From assembly GCA_964507245.1 (NCBI GenBank), contig CAZDQC010000004.1, positions 1 to 64,000 of the forward strand: a stretch of 64,000 bases of DNA. Direction: 5' to 3'. The notes below the pieces were generated by a model. That model made no database searches. It saw nothing but the letters and a program-made list of their open reading frames with translations, and was not told the DNA's origin. This DNA is from GCA-2731375 sp964507245. Lineage in GTDB: Bacteria; Pseudomonadota; Alphaproteobacteria; GCA-2731375. This document shows, in pieces, positions 16,997-24,941 of this stretch (its first letter is position 1; each line of letters begins with the position of its first letter). The translations under genes and the position numbers were made by a program.

Positions 16997-18232
16997 ATGG
17001 ATATGCGACTGACGAGTCGCCAGAAAAAATTGATCGACCGGGCCCGAGAATTGGCCATGGAATGTTTTGCCCCCCGTGCCGCTAACTTGGACCGTACCGC
17101 CGAATTCCCCTTTGCGGATTATGATGATCTGCGTGATGCGGGATTTCTAGGCCTATGTGTGCCGGAAGAATATGGTGGTCTTGGCGCGGATTTGGAAACC
17201 TATTGCCTGGTTTCCGAGCAGATCGCCCAAGGTAACGCTTCCACAGCCCTGTCCTACAACATGCATTGCTTAACCATGCTGATGATGGGCGAAATGGCCG
17301 ATGCCCATGAAATGAGCGAAGTAAAACGTGCCCGACATGAGGTGCTGAGGGCGGCAAATTTTTGTGAAGTCATCGAAAAGAATGTTTTTTATGGGCAGCC
17401 TCATAGCGAACCAGTGGAAGAAGGTGAAACTGATCATGTTTTCAAGGTAGGCGGGCGTCGCTTTGGGACAACAGCAGACAAAACTGAAGGCGGATATCGG
17501 CTCAACGGTCGAAAATTTTTTGTCTCTTTGTCCGGTGCCGCCGACTATTTTGCAACGCCGGCAATCTTGAACGAAGACGGCCCTTTCGTCGAACGAACCC
17601 TGTACCTCAAAGTACCGTGTGATGCTCCAGGCGTCACCTTTACGGGTGAATGGGACCCAATTGGCATGCGGGCAACCGTGAGTCGCGACATGGAATTAGA
17701 GAATGTTCTTGTTCCCGAAGAGTCCGAAATATTGCCCCCTGGCGTTTTTGGCGGGCTCTATTTGACATCCGCTCATGGTCCGTTGCTATTTTCAGCAACA
17801 TTTCTCGGTATCATGCAAGCCGCGTACAACTACACATTGGATTACCTGACGGGCGGAGTGCCAGGCTCTCCAGCAAAAGACCAAATTGGACCAGTAATGG
17901 GGAACAGCATCGCCCATATGTTGTTCATGGTGGAAGCAGCCCGCGCCTTATATTATAGATCAATATCTGAAGCAAAATTACGACCTACACACGAAATTCG
18001 GCAAAGGGCGCGCGCTGCCCATATGACTATTCAGAAAACCGTGGTCGAGGTAGCCCAGGAGGCCATCCGCGTTTGCGGTGGCCGTGCCCTGCTTAAAAAA
18101 TATCCACTTGAAAGGTTTCTCCGGGACGCACAGGCCGCTTCAGTTATGCGGCCATGGACAAGAGAGATTGCCACGCAAGCGACCTGGGAAAGCGCCATAG
18201 AACACGTTCGCAAGAAGAATAACGCGCAATAA
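16997..18232 (+). CDS. Acyl-CoA dehydrogenase family protein lacking the usual catalytic Glu motif
   Basis: This 411-residue acyl-CoA-dehydrogenase-fold protein has the N-terminal helices, LGLCVPEEYGGLGADL near residue 51 and GGYRLNGRKFFVSLSGAADYF near 160. The C-terminal region reads RVCGGRALLKKYPLERFLRDAQAAS. The family's GGxGY...ITEGTxEIQ ending is missing, and the C-terminus resembles DszC/HpaB-like flavin monooxygenases. It could be a dehydrogenase with a relocated base or a flavin-dependent oxygenase. A GGAG lies upstream of the ATG. The adjacent MaoC-like gene favours an acyl-CoA substrate. Confidence 0.85.
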   Translation: MDMRLTSRQKKLIDRARELAMECFAPRAANLDRTAEFPFADYDDLRDAGFLGLCVPEEYGGLGADLETYCLVSEQIAQGNASTALSYNMHCLTMLMMGEMADAHEMSEVKRARHEVLRAANFCEVIEKNVFYGQPHSEPVEEGETDHVFKVGGRRFGTTADKTEGGYRLNGRKFFVSLSGAADYFATPAILNEDGPFVERTLYLKVPCDAPGVTFTGEWDPIGMRATVSRDMELENVLVPEESEILPPGVFGGLYLTSAHGPLLFSATFLGIMQAAYNYTLDYLTGGVPGSPAKDQIGPVMGNSIAHMLFMVEAARALYYRSISEAKLRPTHEIRQRARAAHMTIQKTVVEVAQEAIRVCGGRALLKKYPLERFLRDAQAASVMRPWTREIATQATWESAIEHVRKKNNAQ

Positions 18233-18360
18233 CTTAAATAGGTTTATTCTTCGGCGTACTCATCAAGCAATTCAGTATCAATTGCTAACAAACGGCCTCC
18301 CCATTGCATCCAAGTAACGCTCCTGAAATTTTGAGACCGTGCCGTTACTCATCCCATTCA

Positions 18361-19275
18361 TTAAGGTCCATCGCCGCCCTTGTTCCAACCCGGCTTGTCT
18401 CCAGTGCCGGAATTGCCCGCCCCACGAACAGGAGTGAGGGGCAACGCAAAACCCTGGTTGAATGCAGCCCGTGCAATCACCACAAATTTCATCCACCAGC
18501 CGCCTAACACAGCCAATAAAGCACCAGTGACAACCAACCAAGGCCCTAACGGTCCAACAAATAAACCCAAGACAATTAGAATTACAGGTGCCAAATGCCC
18601 AGCAAAATTTATTGGCACTGCCGCGTTGTTCAAGACTTCCAATGCCTTTGCAGGTGCGCCGGTATCCGTCAGATCAGCAACATATCGTCGCCACGCCAAC
18701 CACCGCCCCAAAAGCAGAACCACCAGCAACACCATCATCCAAACATACAGACTTGCCAGTAAAGACGTCGTAATCAGGATAAAGCCTGCGCCTTCCGTAA
18801 AGCCAGTTATGATAATTACAGGTATAAGACCGGGATGGCGCCAGGCCGGTATACCCTTGGAGGCATGGAGAATTTGCGCCTGGCAGTATAGATACAGCGC
18901 CGCCAGCAATGCCGTCACCCAAATGGCGGGCATAGCCAGAGACGCCACAGGCCAAAAGGGACCAGCCGTAACCACCGCCAAAATTGTTGCAGGCAGGAGC
19001 CAAGTGGACACAAATGCCTCTCGTGTCATCCAGCTGGTTTGGGGATGGTAGAACACGTGCATAGCGCGCCAGGGACGCCCGATTTCTAACCAGACGCAAA
19101 GCAAACCAACTCCGACCAAGATCACTCCCAGTACACCTAAAGGCCAATAGGCAACCCCTTGGGCTGAGGCCATGGCTGCCAAGATAACCAGCCCGGCGCC
19201 ACTGCCGCCGCCGATGAAATTTCCCGCTGCGCGCCAGTCCCAATTTGTCTGATGCCAGGGTTCAATCCGGCTCAT
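18361..19275 (-). CDS. Membrane anchor subunit of PadBCD-like molybdopterin oxidoreductase (DmsC/NrfD type)
   Basis: This protein of 304 residues has about eight to nine hydrophobic helices. Examples are GLVILAAMASAQGVAYWPLG, VILVGVGLLCVWLE and VIIITGFTEGAGFILITTSLL. The RPWRAMHVFYHPQTSWMTREAF stretch near residue 68 is typical of DMSO-reductase-type quinone-reactive anchors (DmsC/NrfD). It would pass electrons from the iron-sulfur subunit to quinone. It starts at 19275, overlapping the stop of the ferredoxin subunit by 14 bases. The order catalytic, FeS, anchor is the classical complex iron-sulfur molybdoenzyme arrangement. The C-terminus is Gly/Lys-rich and probably cytoplasmic. Confidence 0.85.
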   Translation of the reverse strand: MSRIEPWHQTNWDWRAAGNFIGGGSGAGLVILAAMASAQGVAYWPLGVLGVILVGVGLLCVWLEIGRPWRAMHVFYHPQTSWMTREAFVSTWLLPATILAVVTAGPFWPVASLAMPAIWVTALLAALYLYCQAQILHASKGIPAWRHPGLIPVIIITGFTEGAGFILITTSLLASLYVWMMVLLVVLLLGRWLAWRRYVADLTDTGAPAKALEVLNNAAVPINFAGHLAPVILIVLGLFVGPLGPWLVVTGALLAVLGGWWMKFVVIARAAFNQGFALPLTPVRGAGNSGTGDKPGWNKGGDGP

Positions 19276-19921
19276 GGTTCTTGTCCCAGATGTAATAGAA
19301 GCCGGGATCGGTGCCTAATTCTTCATGCATACGGAAGGTTTGGTTCTCTGCTAGCAGCCTGCTAACATTACTGTCAGGATCATCTCGATCACCGAACGTC
19401 AAGGCATCGGCGATACAGGAATTGACACAGGCTGGTGTCACTTCCGGATCCACGCCCGGGGTTTGTCCGGTCTCCTTCGCCTGATCGATGCGGTCCTGGC
19501 AGAAATTGCATTTCATGGCCACCGACATGCGCTTGTCGTCAAAGCGCGCCTCTTCATGAGCCATAGCCTCTTTCTCATAGGCGAGGTCTCTTTTATGCAC
19601 GATATGGCGTGCCTGATATGGGCACGCTACGGCGCAATAGCCACAGCCAATGCACAGATCGTAATCAATTTCAACAATGCCATCAGGCCGAATTTTAGTG
19701 GCGGTAGAGGGGCAAACATGTTCGCAGGGCGGATTTGCGCAATGCATGCAACCTACGGGCACGAAGGTGCGTTGCACTTGCGGATAGGTTCCAGTTTCCA
19801 TGTCCAGAACCTGACGCCATTGCACGCCAGGCGGGGTGGCATTGGCAAGCTTGCAGGCCGCCGTACAGGTTTGGCAGCCCACACATCGGCGTAAATCCGC
19901 TGCCATGACATAACGAGTCAT
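19262..19921 (-). CDS. 4Fe-4S ferredoxin-type electron transfer subunit
   Basis: This 219-residue electron-transfer subunit begins MTRYVMAADLRRCVGC. It has four cysteine clusters: CVGCQTCTAACK near residue 13; CMHCANPPCEHVCP near 62; CIGCGYCAVACPYQARH near 93; and CNFCQDR with a later CVNSC. That supports four [4Fe-4S] clusters, as in DmsB/PadC-type subunits. The start at 19921 overlaps the catalytic-subunit stop in an ATGA, so translation is coupled; a longer in-frame ATG at 20059 would lie inside the neighbour. It relays electrons from the Mo subunit to the membrane anchor. Confidence 0.92.
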   Translation of the reverse strand: MTRYVMAADLRRCVGCQTCTAACKLANATPPGVQWRQVLDMETGTYPQVQRTFVPVGCMHCANPPCEHVCPSTATKIRPDGIVEIDYDLCIGCGYCAVACPYQARHIVHKRDLAYEKEAMAHEEARFDDKRMSVAMKCNFCQDRIDQAKETGQTPGVDPEVTPACVNSCIADALTFGDRDDPDSNVSRLLAENQTFRMHEELGTDPGFYYIWDKNHEPD

Positions 19922-22638
19922 GCCGCACCTTCCAACTTGTGCACCCCGACCCGAACAATATCGGCCGAGGAGCCGGTCGCATCCGTCAATGCCAATGACA
20001 TTGGGACCACTGTGTTCATACTGGGTGCCGGATTGTCCTTGGAATAGGGCGTAACCCAATGGTCGAATTGCCCTTGGATCAAAATGGTATCCGGTCGAAT
20101 GCCCTGTTTCAATGCTACCCGTCCCTTGGTGGAACGCAGAGTGGACTTAATTTCCACCAGGTCACCTTCTTCTATACCCATTTCCTGCGCACGACTGGTG
20201 TTCATTATCATTGCGCGATGACCGTGCATATTTTTTGCTACTTCGTCTATCATCTGGTTAGAACTATTCGAACCCCAGGCCAACTGCATACTGCGCGAGG
20301 TAAGCAACCAGAAGGGGTAATCCTCCAACTTGCCACCGGAGTTGACTGTGGCTTGTTCCCAGATACCTGGGAAATCCTTCCATGGCGGCAAGGCCTCGTA
20401 TTCCTTCAGTTGCTCGTCCCACCATTCAATGCCCTTTTCATGCAGGCGGTTACCAAGCTGCTTGCCGACACGCAGTAATTGTTCTTGATAGGGCATCTCA
20501 AACCTCAGGCCCTGTTTCTTGAGTTCTGGAAACAAGTACCAGATCAACCTGGAAATAGGCCGGGTACGCATGCCGTGTTCCTTGTACCACGCGAGGCCGT
20601 CGGTCTCGGCCCCATCAGTCAACTCGGCAGAAGCCGCTTTACACATGGCTTCCCAAATATCCTCTGCTTCGTGGACCTGCTCCACATCCAAGCTAAAGTC
20701 ATAATTACCACCCCTCAAGGGCACGCCTCCGGCGCCGCGATTGATGGCGTTGTTGTAATTCTCCAATACACCTGCACGTTTTGCGATTTCCGTCGCAATG
20801 TCAGTAAAATCCCTGGTATCTCCAAGCGGCTTGATCGCAGGTTGACGAAGGGCTACGCCTTCGTGATCCCAATAACTTTCGGAAAACTTAGTGCCACCAA
20901 CCCGGATTAATTGCGTGCTTTCAAAATCAGTGCATTCCGGCAACAGCACGTCCGCCATGTGATTGGTTTCATCCCGAATGTAGGCAAAAGAAACCACAAA
21001 CGGAAATTCAGAAATACGCTCCGTTACGGACTTGGTGTCCCAGAACGAGATGGCTGGGTTCGTGCGGTATACGAACCATAAATCCGGCTTCGACACCTTG
21101 TTCCAATTTTCCGGGCTTTCGTTACTCCACATCCAAGCCAAATGCGTCGGACCAAGTGCCTGGCTCCACGGAGATGAGGCGGATAAAGGCACCAGTGTAT
21201 CGTGTGCATTACGCGCGCTTGGATTTTCTTGCCAATTTTCTTTGTCCGTTGGGTTCATAGGATAATTCATAAAACCATCGGGGCCTGGAGAAACCGATGC
21301 CTGACGCGTAGTCGCAGGACGGTTCAAACGTACTGTCGTGCCCAGAGTGCCGCCAGGCACCTCCAAAGCGCCAACAAGGCAAGCCAATAGTGTACGACCC
21401 CAGCAGCTTTCATATCCGCCCCAACCATTATTCACTGTTTTACCAAGAATTACCGCCACCGGACGCAAGGGAAGTTCTTCCCCGTCGATTACCGTCGTCG
21501 CGCCGACCTGAGCATACGAAACAAATTCATCAGCAATCCGGCGGATGCAACCGTCTGGCACCTGACAAATTTCCTCGGCCCATTCCGGCGTATATTGCTC
21601 CATCTGCTTAACCAGATGGTCAAAGGCGGTTTGTACCTGGATCTCTTCGTGCTCCCATTCCTCATCGTCCGGACCCAGTTCAATGCCCGACGCCGTAAAG
21701 GTGCCTTCTAATGCGGGAGTAATATCCGGTGTATCAAAGGGTACCGGGGCACCCCGTTTGGTATCCCACAGCAACGGTTTTTGCGTTACCAGATCGCGTA
21801 GGAAATAGCCATTCGGCGCAACTAAATATGGACTCCCAGTGTGGTCGCGCAGAAACTGTATATCCAGACGCTCTCGGGGCATCTCATGTAACATCACATT
21901 CATAAGGCCAAACATAAAGGCTGGGTCAGTCTTGGGACGGATCGGCACCCATTCGGCGGAACAGGCACCGGTAATTGACAAATGTGGTTCGATCTGCACA
22001 CGCTTGGCACCGCGTACGCGGGCGTCCGCATGACGGGAAACACCCATAACTCCATGGGAAGCCTCCGGATTGCCTCCAAACGAAAGAATGTAATTCGATG
22101 TCGGTGTATCGGCAGCGACCGTAAAGCCGCGGTGCCACAATTCCCCATATAAATGTTCGGAGTGAGTACACTTCACCCCTTGCCCGGAACCAAAGCTGAA
22201 ATCTACTGCACCCCATGCAGCGAGAAATGCGGGGAAAGTCCCCATATAATAGGTTGGCGTGCCACCACCGCCAAATGAAGCTGCAACCCGGGCATAACCA
22301 TTTTCATCGCGTACACCCTTAGCCTTGATTTCCTTCAACTTTCCAGCGACTAAATCCAACGCCTCGTCCCAAGATATGGGAACGAAGCCAGGGTCCTCGT
22401 TACGGCCCTTTTTGGGATTAGTCCGTTTCATAGGCGTCAGCAGTCGGTTAGGATTATAGGTTTTTTGCACTAGGCCATAGGCCTTGACGCAGGCCCGCCC
22501 AGCACCGGGATGTACGTCCTTCAACGCGAAGTTCGGTTCCACTTCCGTGGCGACTCCACCCTCCACCTTGACCGTCAAGAAATCGGGCCCGGCAACGCAT
22601 TGATAACAATATTGCGCAAATTTTTTTGATTTGCCCAT
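19918..22638 (-). CDS. Molybdopterin oxidoreductase catalytic subunit, PadB-like (phenylacetyl-CoA:acceptor oxidoreductase family)
   Basis: This 906-residue molybdopterin enzyme of the DMSO reductase superfamily has SWDEALDLVAGKLKEIKAKG near residue 91 and LSFGGNPEASHGVMGV near 184. LGKTVNNGWGGYES and a C-terminal molydopterin dinucleotide-binding domain (WLLTSRSMQLAWGSNSSNQM) follow. The N-terminus lacks a Tat signal. The cluster-binding segment is YCYQCVAGPD with a later GRACVKA: Cys 11, 14 and 50 are present, but the usual third Cys position is Pro18, with Asp19 next. The ATG at 22638 has AAGGA seven bases upstream; a TTG two codons earlier is too close. Similarity to PadB is from recollection of the family, and its true substrate could differ. 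Confidence 0.82.
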   Translation of the reverse strand: MGKSKKFAQYCYQCVAGPDFLTVKVEGGVATEVEPNFALKDVHPGAGRACVKAYGLVQKTYNPNRLLTPMKRTNPKKGRNEDPGFVPISWDEALDLVAGKLKEIKAKGVRDENGYARVAASFGGGGTPTYYMGTFPAFLAAWGAVDFSFGSGQGVKCTHSEHLYGELWHRGFTVAADTPTSNYILSFGGNPEASHGVMGVSRHADARVRGAKRVQIEPHLSITGACSAEWVPIRPKTDPAFMFGLMNVMLHEMPRERLDIQFLRDHTGSPYLVAPNGYFLRDLVTQKPLLWDTKRGAPVPFDTPDITPALEGTFTASGIELGPDDEEWEHEEIQVQTAFDHLVKQMEQYTPEWAEEICQVPDGCIRRIADEFVSYAQVGATTVIDGEELPLRPVAVILGKTVNNGWGGYESCWGRTLLACLVGALEVPGGTLGTTVRLNRPATTRQASVSPGPDGFMNYPMNPTDKENWQENPSARNAHDTLVPLSASSPWSQALGPTHLAWMWSNESPENWNKVSKPDLWFVYRTNPAISFWDTKSVTERISEFPFVVSFAYIRDETNHMADVLLPECTDFESTQLIRVGGTKFSESYWDHEGVALRQPAIKPLGDTRDFTDIATEIAKRAGVLENYNNAINRGAGGVPLRGGNYDFSLDVEQVHEAEDIWEAMCKAASAELTDGAETDGLAWYKEHGMRTRPISRLIWYLFPELKKQGLRFEMPYQEQLLRVGKQLGNRLHEKGIEWWDEQLKEYEALPPWKDFPGIWEQATVNSGGKLEDYPFWLLTSRSMQLAWGSNSSNQMIDEVAKNMHGHRAMIMNTSRAQEMGIEEGDLVEIKSTLRSTKGRVALKQGIRPDTILIQGQFDHWVTPYSKDNPAPSMNTVVPMSLALTDATGSSADIVRVGVHKLEGAA

Positions 22639-22650
22639 ACTCAAATCCTT

Positions 22651-23064
22651 CTATGGCAGAACCGCCTCACCCTCGATCTCAACCATAGCGTTGGGGTCTA
22701 ACAAACGGCTGACCTCCACTAACGTCATGGCCGGAAAATTCTTGCCTAAATGCTGCCCCCAAGCCGCACCCACCGCCGCGCCGGCGGCGTTGAAGGCATC
22801 CAAGTCAGTAACATAAGCGCGCAGCATGACAATATGCTCTGGGTCGCCACCGGCAGCTTTCAAGATTGACACCAAATTCCCGAGGGCTTGTTCCCACTGT
22901 CCGCCGAAATCCAATCCTACCTGGACTGGAACGTCGCCACGTTCACCACCCACTTGCCCCGCGATGCGCAAAATTTTGCTACCATTTGCGACCACGCCCC
23001 AGGAAAATCCCCGCGCTCGGTCCCAACCTTCGGGCATGACAGACTGATAATCGATCGCGCTCAT
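22651..23064 (-). CDS. RidA/YjgF family protein
   Basis: This 137-residue member of the YjgF/YER057c/UK114 trimeric family has IAGQVGGERGDVPVQVGLDFGGQ near residue 34. The C-terminal segment FPAMTLVEVSRLLDPNAMVEIEGEAVLP follows, and the family's conserved Arg-Leu/Val-Glu-Ile-Glu pattern is kept though the canonical catalytic Arg is in a divergent setting. Family members hydrolyse reactive enamine/imine intermediates. It is the first gene of the leftward transcript, 12 bases before the Mo subunit. The tight spacing suggests it works with that enzyme, but the role is inferred. Confidence 0.88.
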   Translation of the reverse strand: MSAIDYQSVMPEGWDRARGFSWGVVANGSKILRIAGQVGGERGDVPVQVGLDFGGQWEQALGNLVSILKAAGGDPEHIVMLRAYVTDLDAFNAAGAAVGAAWGQHLGKNFPAMTLVEVSRLLDPNAMVEIEGEAVLP

Positions 23065-23109
23065 TTCGATTGTCTCCAGCGATTATTTATCTCCTAACAA
23101 AATAACCCG

Positions 23110-23823
23110 ATGGCGCCTCATTTCACCAGCACTTATGCTACAGTTAAGCTGCAAGCCGCCTGCAATACCGAGATTTTCTTGACCCAAGTTTCGCCGCCAG
23201 CCTTCAATACCACGCCAACTGTGTTGATCCTAATAGCCATCAACGTCGGCGTTCATTTGTTGCGCATGCTATTGCCGGGACAGTGGGATGCGATGATTGG
23301 CTTTGTGGGTGCCTTTTCCCCACCCTTGTGGATATCCATCGTCATAGGCGAAGGTAACCAATGGGGATATACTTTGCTGTTATCCCCAATCTTTTACGCA
23401 TTTTTGCACGCAGATCTTCTGCATTTGGTGATCAACATGGGCTTTTTGCTGGCCTTTGGGACGGCCGTGGAAAGGCGCCTGGGGCAAGGGCCGTTCCTGG
23501 CTCTATATATTTTGTGCGCCGTTTGTGGGGCTTGCGCTAGTTTAGCTGTATATTTTGCCACATTCGAACAAACATTCATGGTTGGTGCTTCGGGTGCTAT
23601 ATCAGGATTATTCGGCGCGGTATTACGGAATTCCACCCGCAAGACCTGGACTGCCGTCGCAGCCTTTATCGCCATTAACCTAGTCATTGGCTACACGGGT
23701 TTGCCGAGCATGGGACAAGTGCGCGCCGTCGCGTGGGAGGCCCATATCGGTGGATTTCTAGCAGGATATTTGCTGTTCTCGCTGTTCGACGCCCGTACCC
23801 GCAGGCTGACGCCTAGAATTTAA
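23110..23823 (+). CDS. Rhomboid family intramembrane serine protease
   Basis: The 237-residue membrane protein has six predicted helices. Catalytic Ser161 lies in GASGAISGLFGA and catalytic His212 in WEAHIGGFLAG. The structural HxxxN is H105...N109 in HLVINMGF. It cleaves single-pass membrane proteins within the bilayer. An N-terminal cytoplasmic stretch of about 35 residues precedes the first helix. It is divergent from the RidA gene by 45 bases and lies 13 bases upstream of an enolase-superfamily gene, so it may share that transcript, although a functional link is not evident. Confidence 0.92.
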   Translation: MAPHFTSTYATVKLQAACNTEIFLTQVSPPAFNTTPTVLILIAINVGVHLLRMLLPGQWDAMIGFVGAFSPPLWISIVIGEGNQWGYTLLLSPIFYAFLHADLLHLVINMGFLLAFGTAVERRLGQGPFLALYILCAVCGACASLAVYFATFEQTFMVGASGAISGLFGAVLRNSTRKTWTAVAAFIAINLVIGYTGLPSMGQVRAVAWEAHIGGFLAGYLLFSLFDARTRRLTPRI

Positions 23824-23836
23824 ACGGGAGATCAAA

Positions 23837-24925
23837 TTGCAAATTACCGCGCTCCGCACCGTACAGGTAGAAATTCCTTTCGAGACACCAATCCGTACCG
23901 CGATTCATCAGGTAGACTCTGTGGGCTGTGTCCTATTGTTTGTGGATACGGATGTCGGTTTGACTGGTGAGGGATTAGTCTGGTCGTTAGGCACCCGCCG
24001 ACTACCCACGTTGGAAGCCTTGATTGAAAGCATGGCAGTTAAAGTCATCGGACGTGATCCCCACGAGCACGCCGGACTGTGGAGCGAGATGTGGGGAGAT
24101 TTAAATTTCTTCGGTCATAAGGGCATCACTCTGTTTGCCATCGGCTGCATCGACATGGCCTTATGGGATCTAGTAGGAAAGGCGAATAAACTTTCCGTAT
24201 GCCGCCTACTGGGACAAAGCCGAGACCGCGTCAAAGCCTATAATTCCAGCGGTTTGTGGGTATCAATGAGTATCGATGAATTACAGGCCCAGGCGCGGGA
24301 CTTTTTAGCTCAGGGCTACCACGCTATGAAAATGCGCCTGGGTAAACCATCGGTCAAAGAAGATATCGAACGGATTGCGGCGGTGCGCGAAGTCATCGGC
24401 CCAGACGTGGACTTGATGGCGGATGCCAACCAGGGCTTTACTGTCAATCACGCCATCCGGTTAGGTCGTGAGTTGGAACCTTATAACCTAGTCTGGTTCG
24501 AAGAGCCGGTCCAAGCCTACGACCTCGACGGCTCGGCCCGCGTCGCAGCCGAGATTGACACCCCCATCGCCAGTGGCGAAACGGAATACGCTCGTTATGG
24601 CTTCCGTGATATGCTTGAGCGTGGCGCAGCGGATGTTCTGATGCCCGATCTGGAGCGGGTCGGCGGCATTACCGAATTTGTCAAGGTGGCCAATATGGCC
24701 GATGCATTCGACGTTCCCGTTTCGCCTCACCTTTATACAGAACAATGCCTACAATTGTGCGGCGCCCTAATTAATGTGACCTATAGCGAAATGATGCCCT
24801 GGTTCAGCACCTTGTATAACGAAACCATAGAACTGGTAGATGGAGACCTGTTGATACCGGATCGTCCAGGCCTGGGTTTCACATTCAATGAGGATGAGAT
24901 GTCGCGCCTGCGGCTAGGGGATTAA
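23837..24925 (+). CDS. Mandelate racemase / muconate lactonizing enzyme family protein
   Basis: This 362-residue enolase-superfamily enzyme has a capping domain (1-125) followed by the TIM barrel. Metal ligands are D196 (MADANQG), E222 (WFEEPVQ) and E248 (SGETEY). K165 in MKMRLGK and the D271/H298 pair (MPDLERVGG and SPHLYTE) correspond to the mandelate-racemase Lys and His-Asp dyad, suggesting racemase or acid-sugar dehydratase chemistry. The start is a TTG at 23837 with a CGGGAG ribosome site. No nearby ATG gives a family-like N-terminus. The second enolase-family gene begins about 16 bases after its stop. Confidence 0.88.
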   Translation: MQITALRTVQVEIPFETPIRTAIHQVDSVGCVLLFVDTDVGLTGEGLVWSLGTRRLPTLEALIESMAVKVIGRDPHEHAGLWSEMWGDLNFFGHKGITLFAIGCIDMALWDLVGKANKLSVCRLLGQSRDRVKAYNSSGLWVSMSIDELQAQARDFLAQGYHAMKMRLGKPSVKEDIERIAAVREVIGPDVDLMADANQGFTVNHAIRLGRELEPYNLVWFEEPVQAYDLDGSARVAAEIDTPIASGETEYARYGFRDMLERGAADVLMPDLERVGGITEFVKVANMADAFDVPVSPHLYTEQCLQLCGALINVTYSEMMPWFSTLYNETIELVDGDLLIPDRPGLGFTFNEDEMSRLRLGD

Positions 24926-24941
24926 TGGAATGGAGAACAAC

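Noticed and set aside
18266..18286. 7-bp inverted repeat AGCAATT...AATTGCT between convergent genes, considered as a terminator
   Set aside because: No T-run on either strand and a weak, AT-rich stem.
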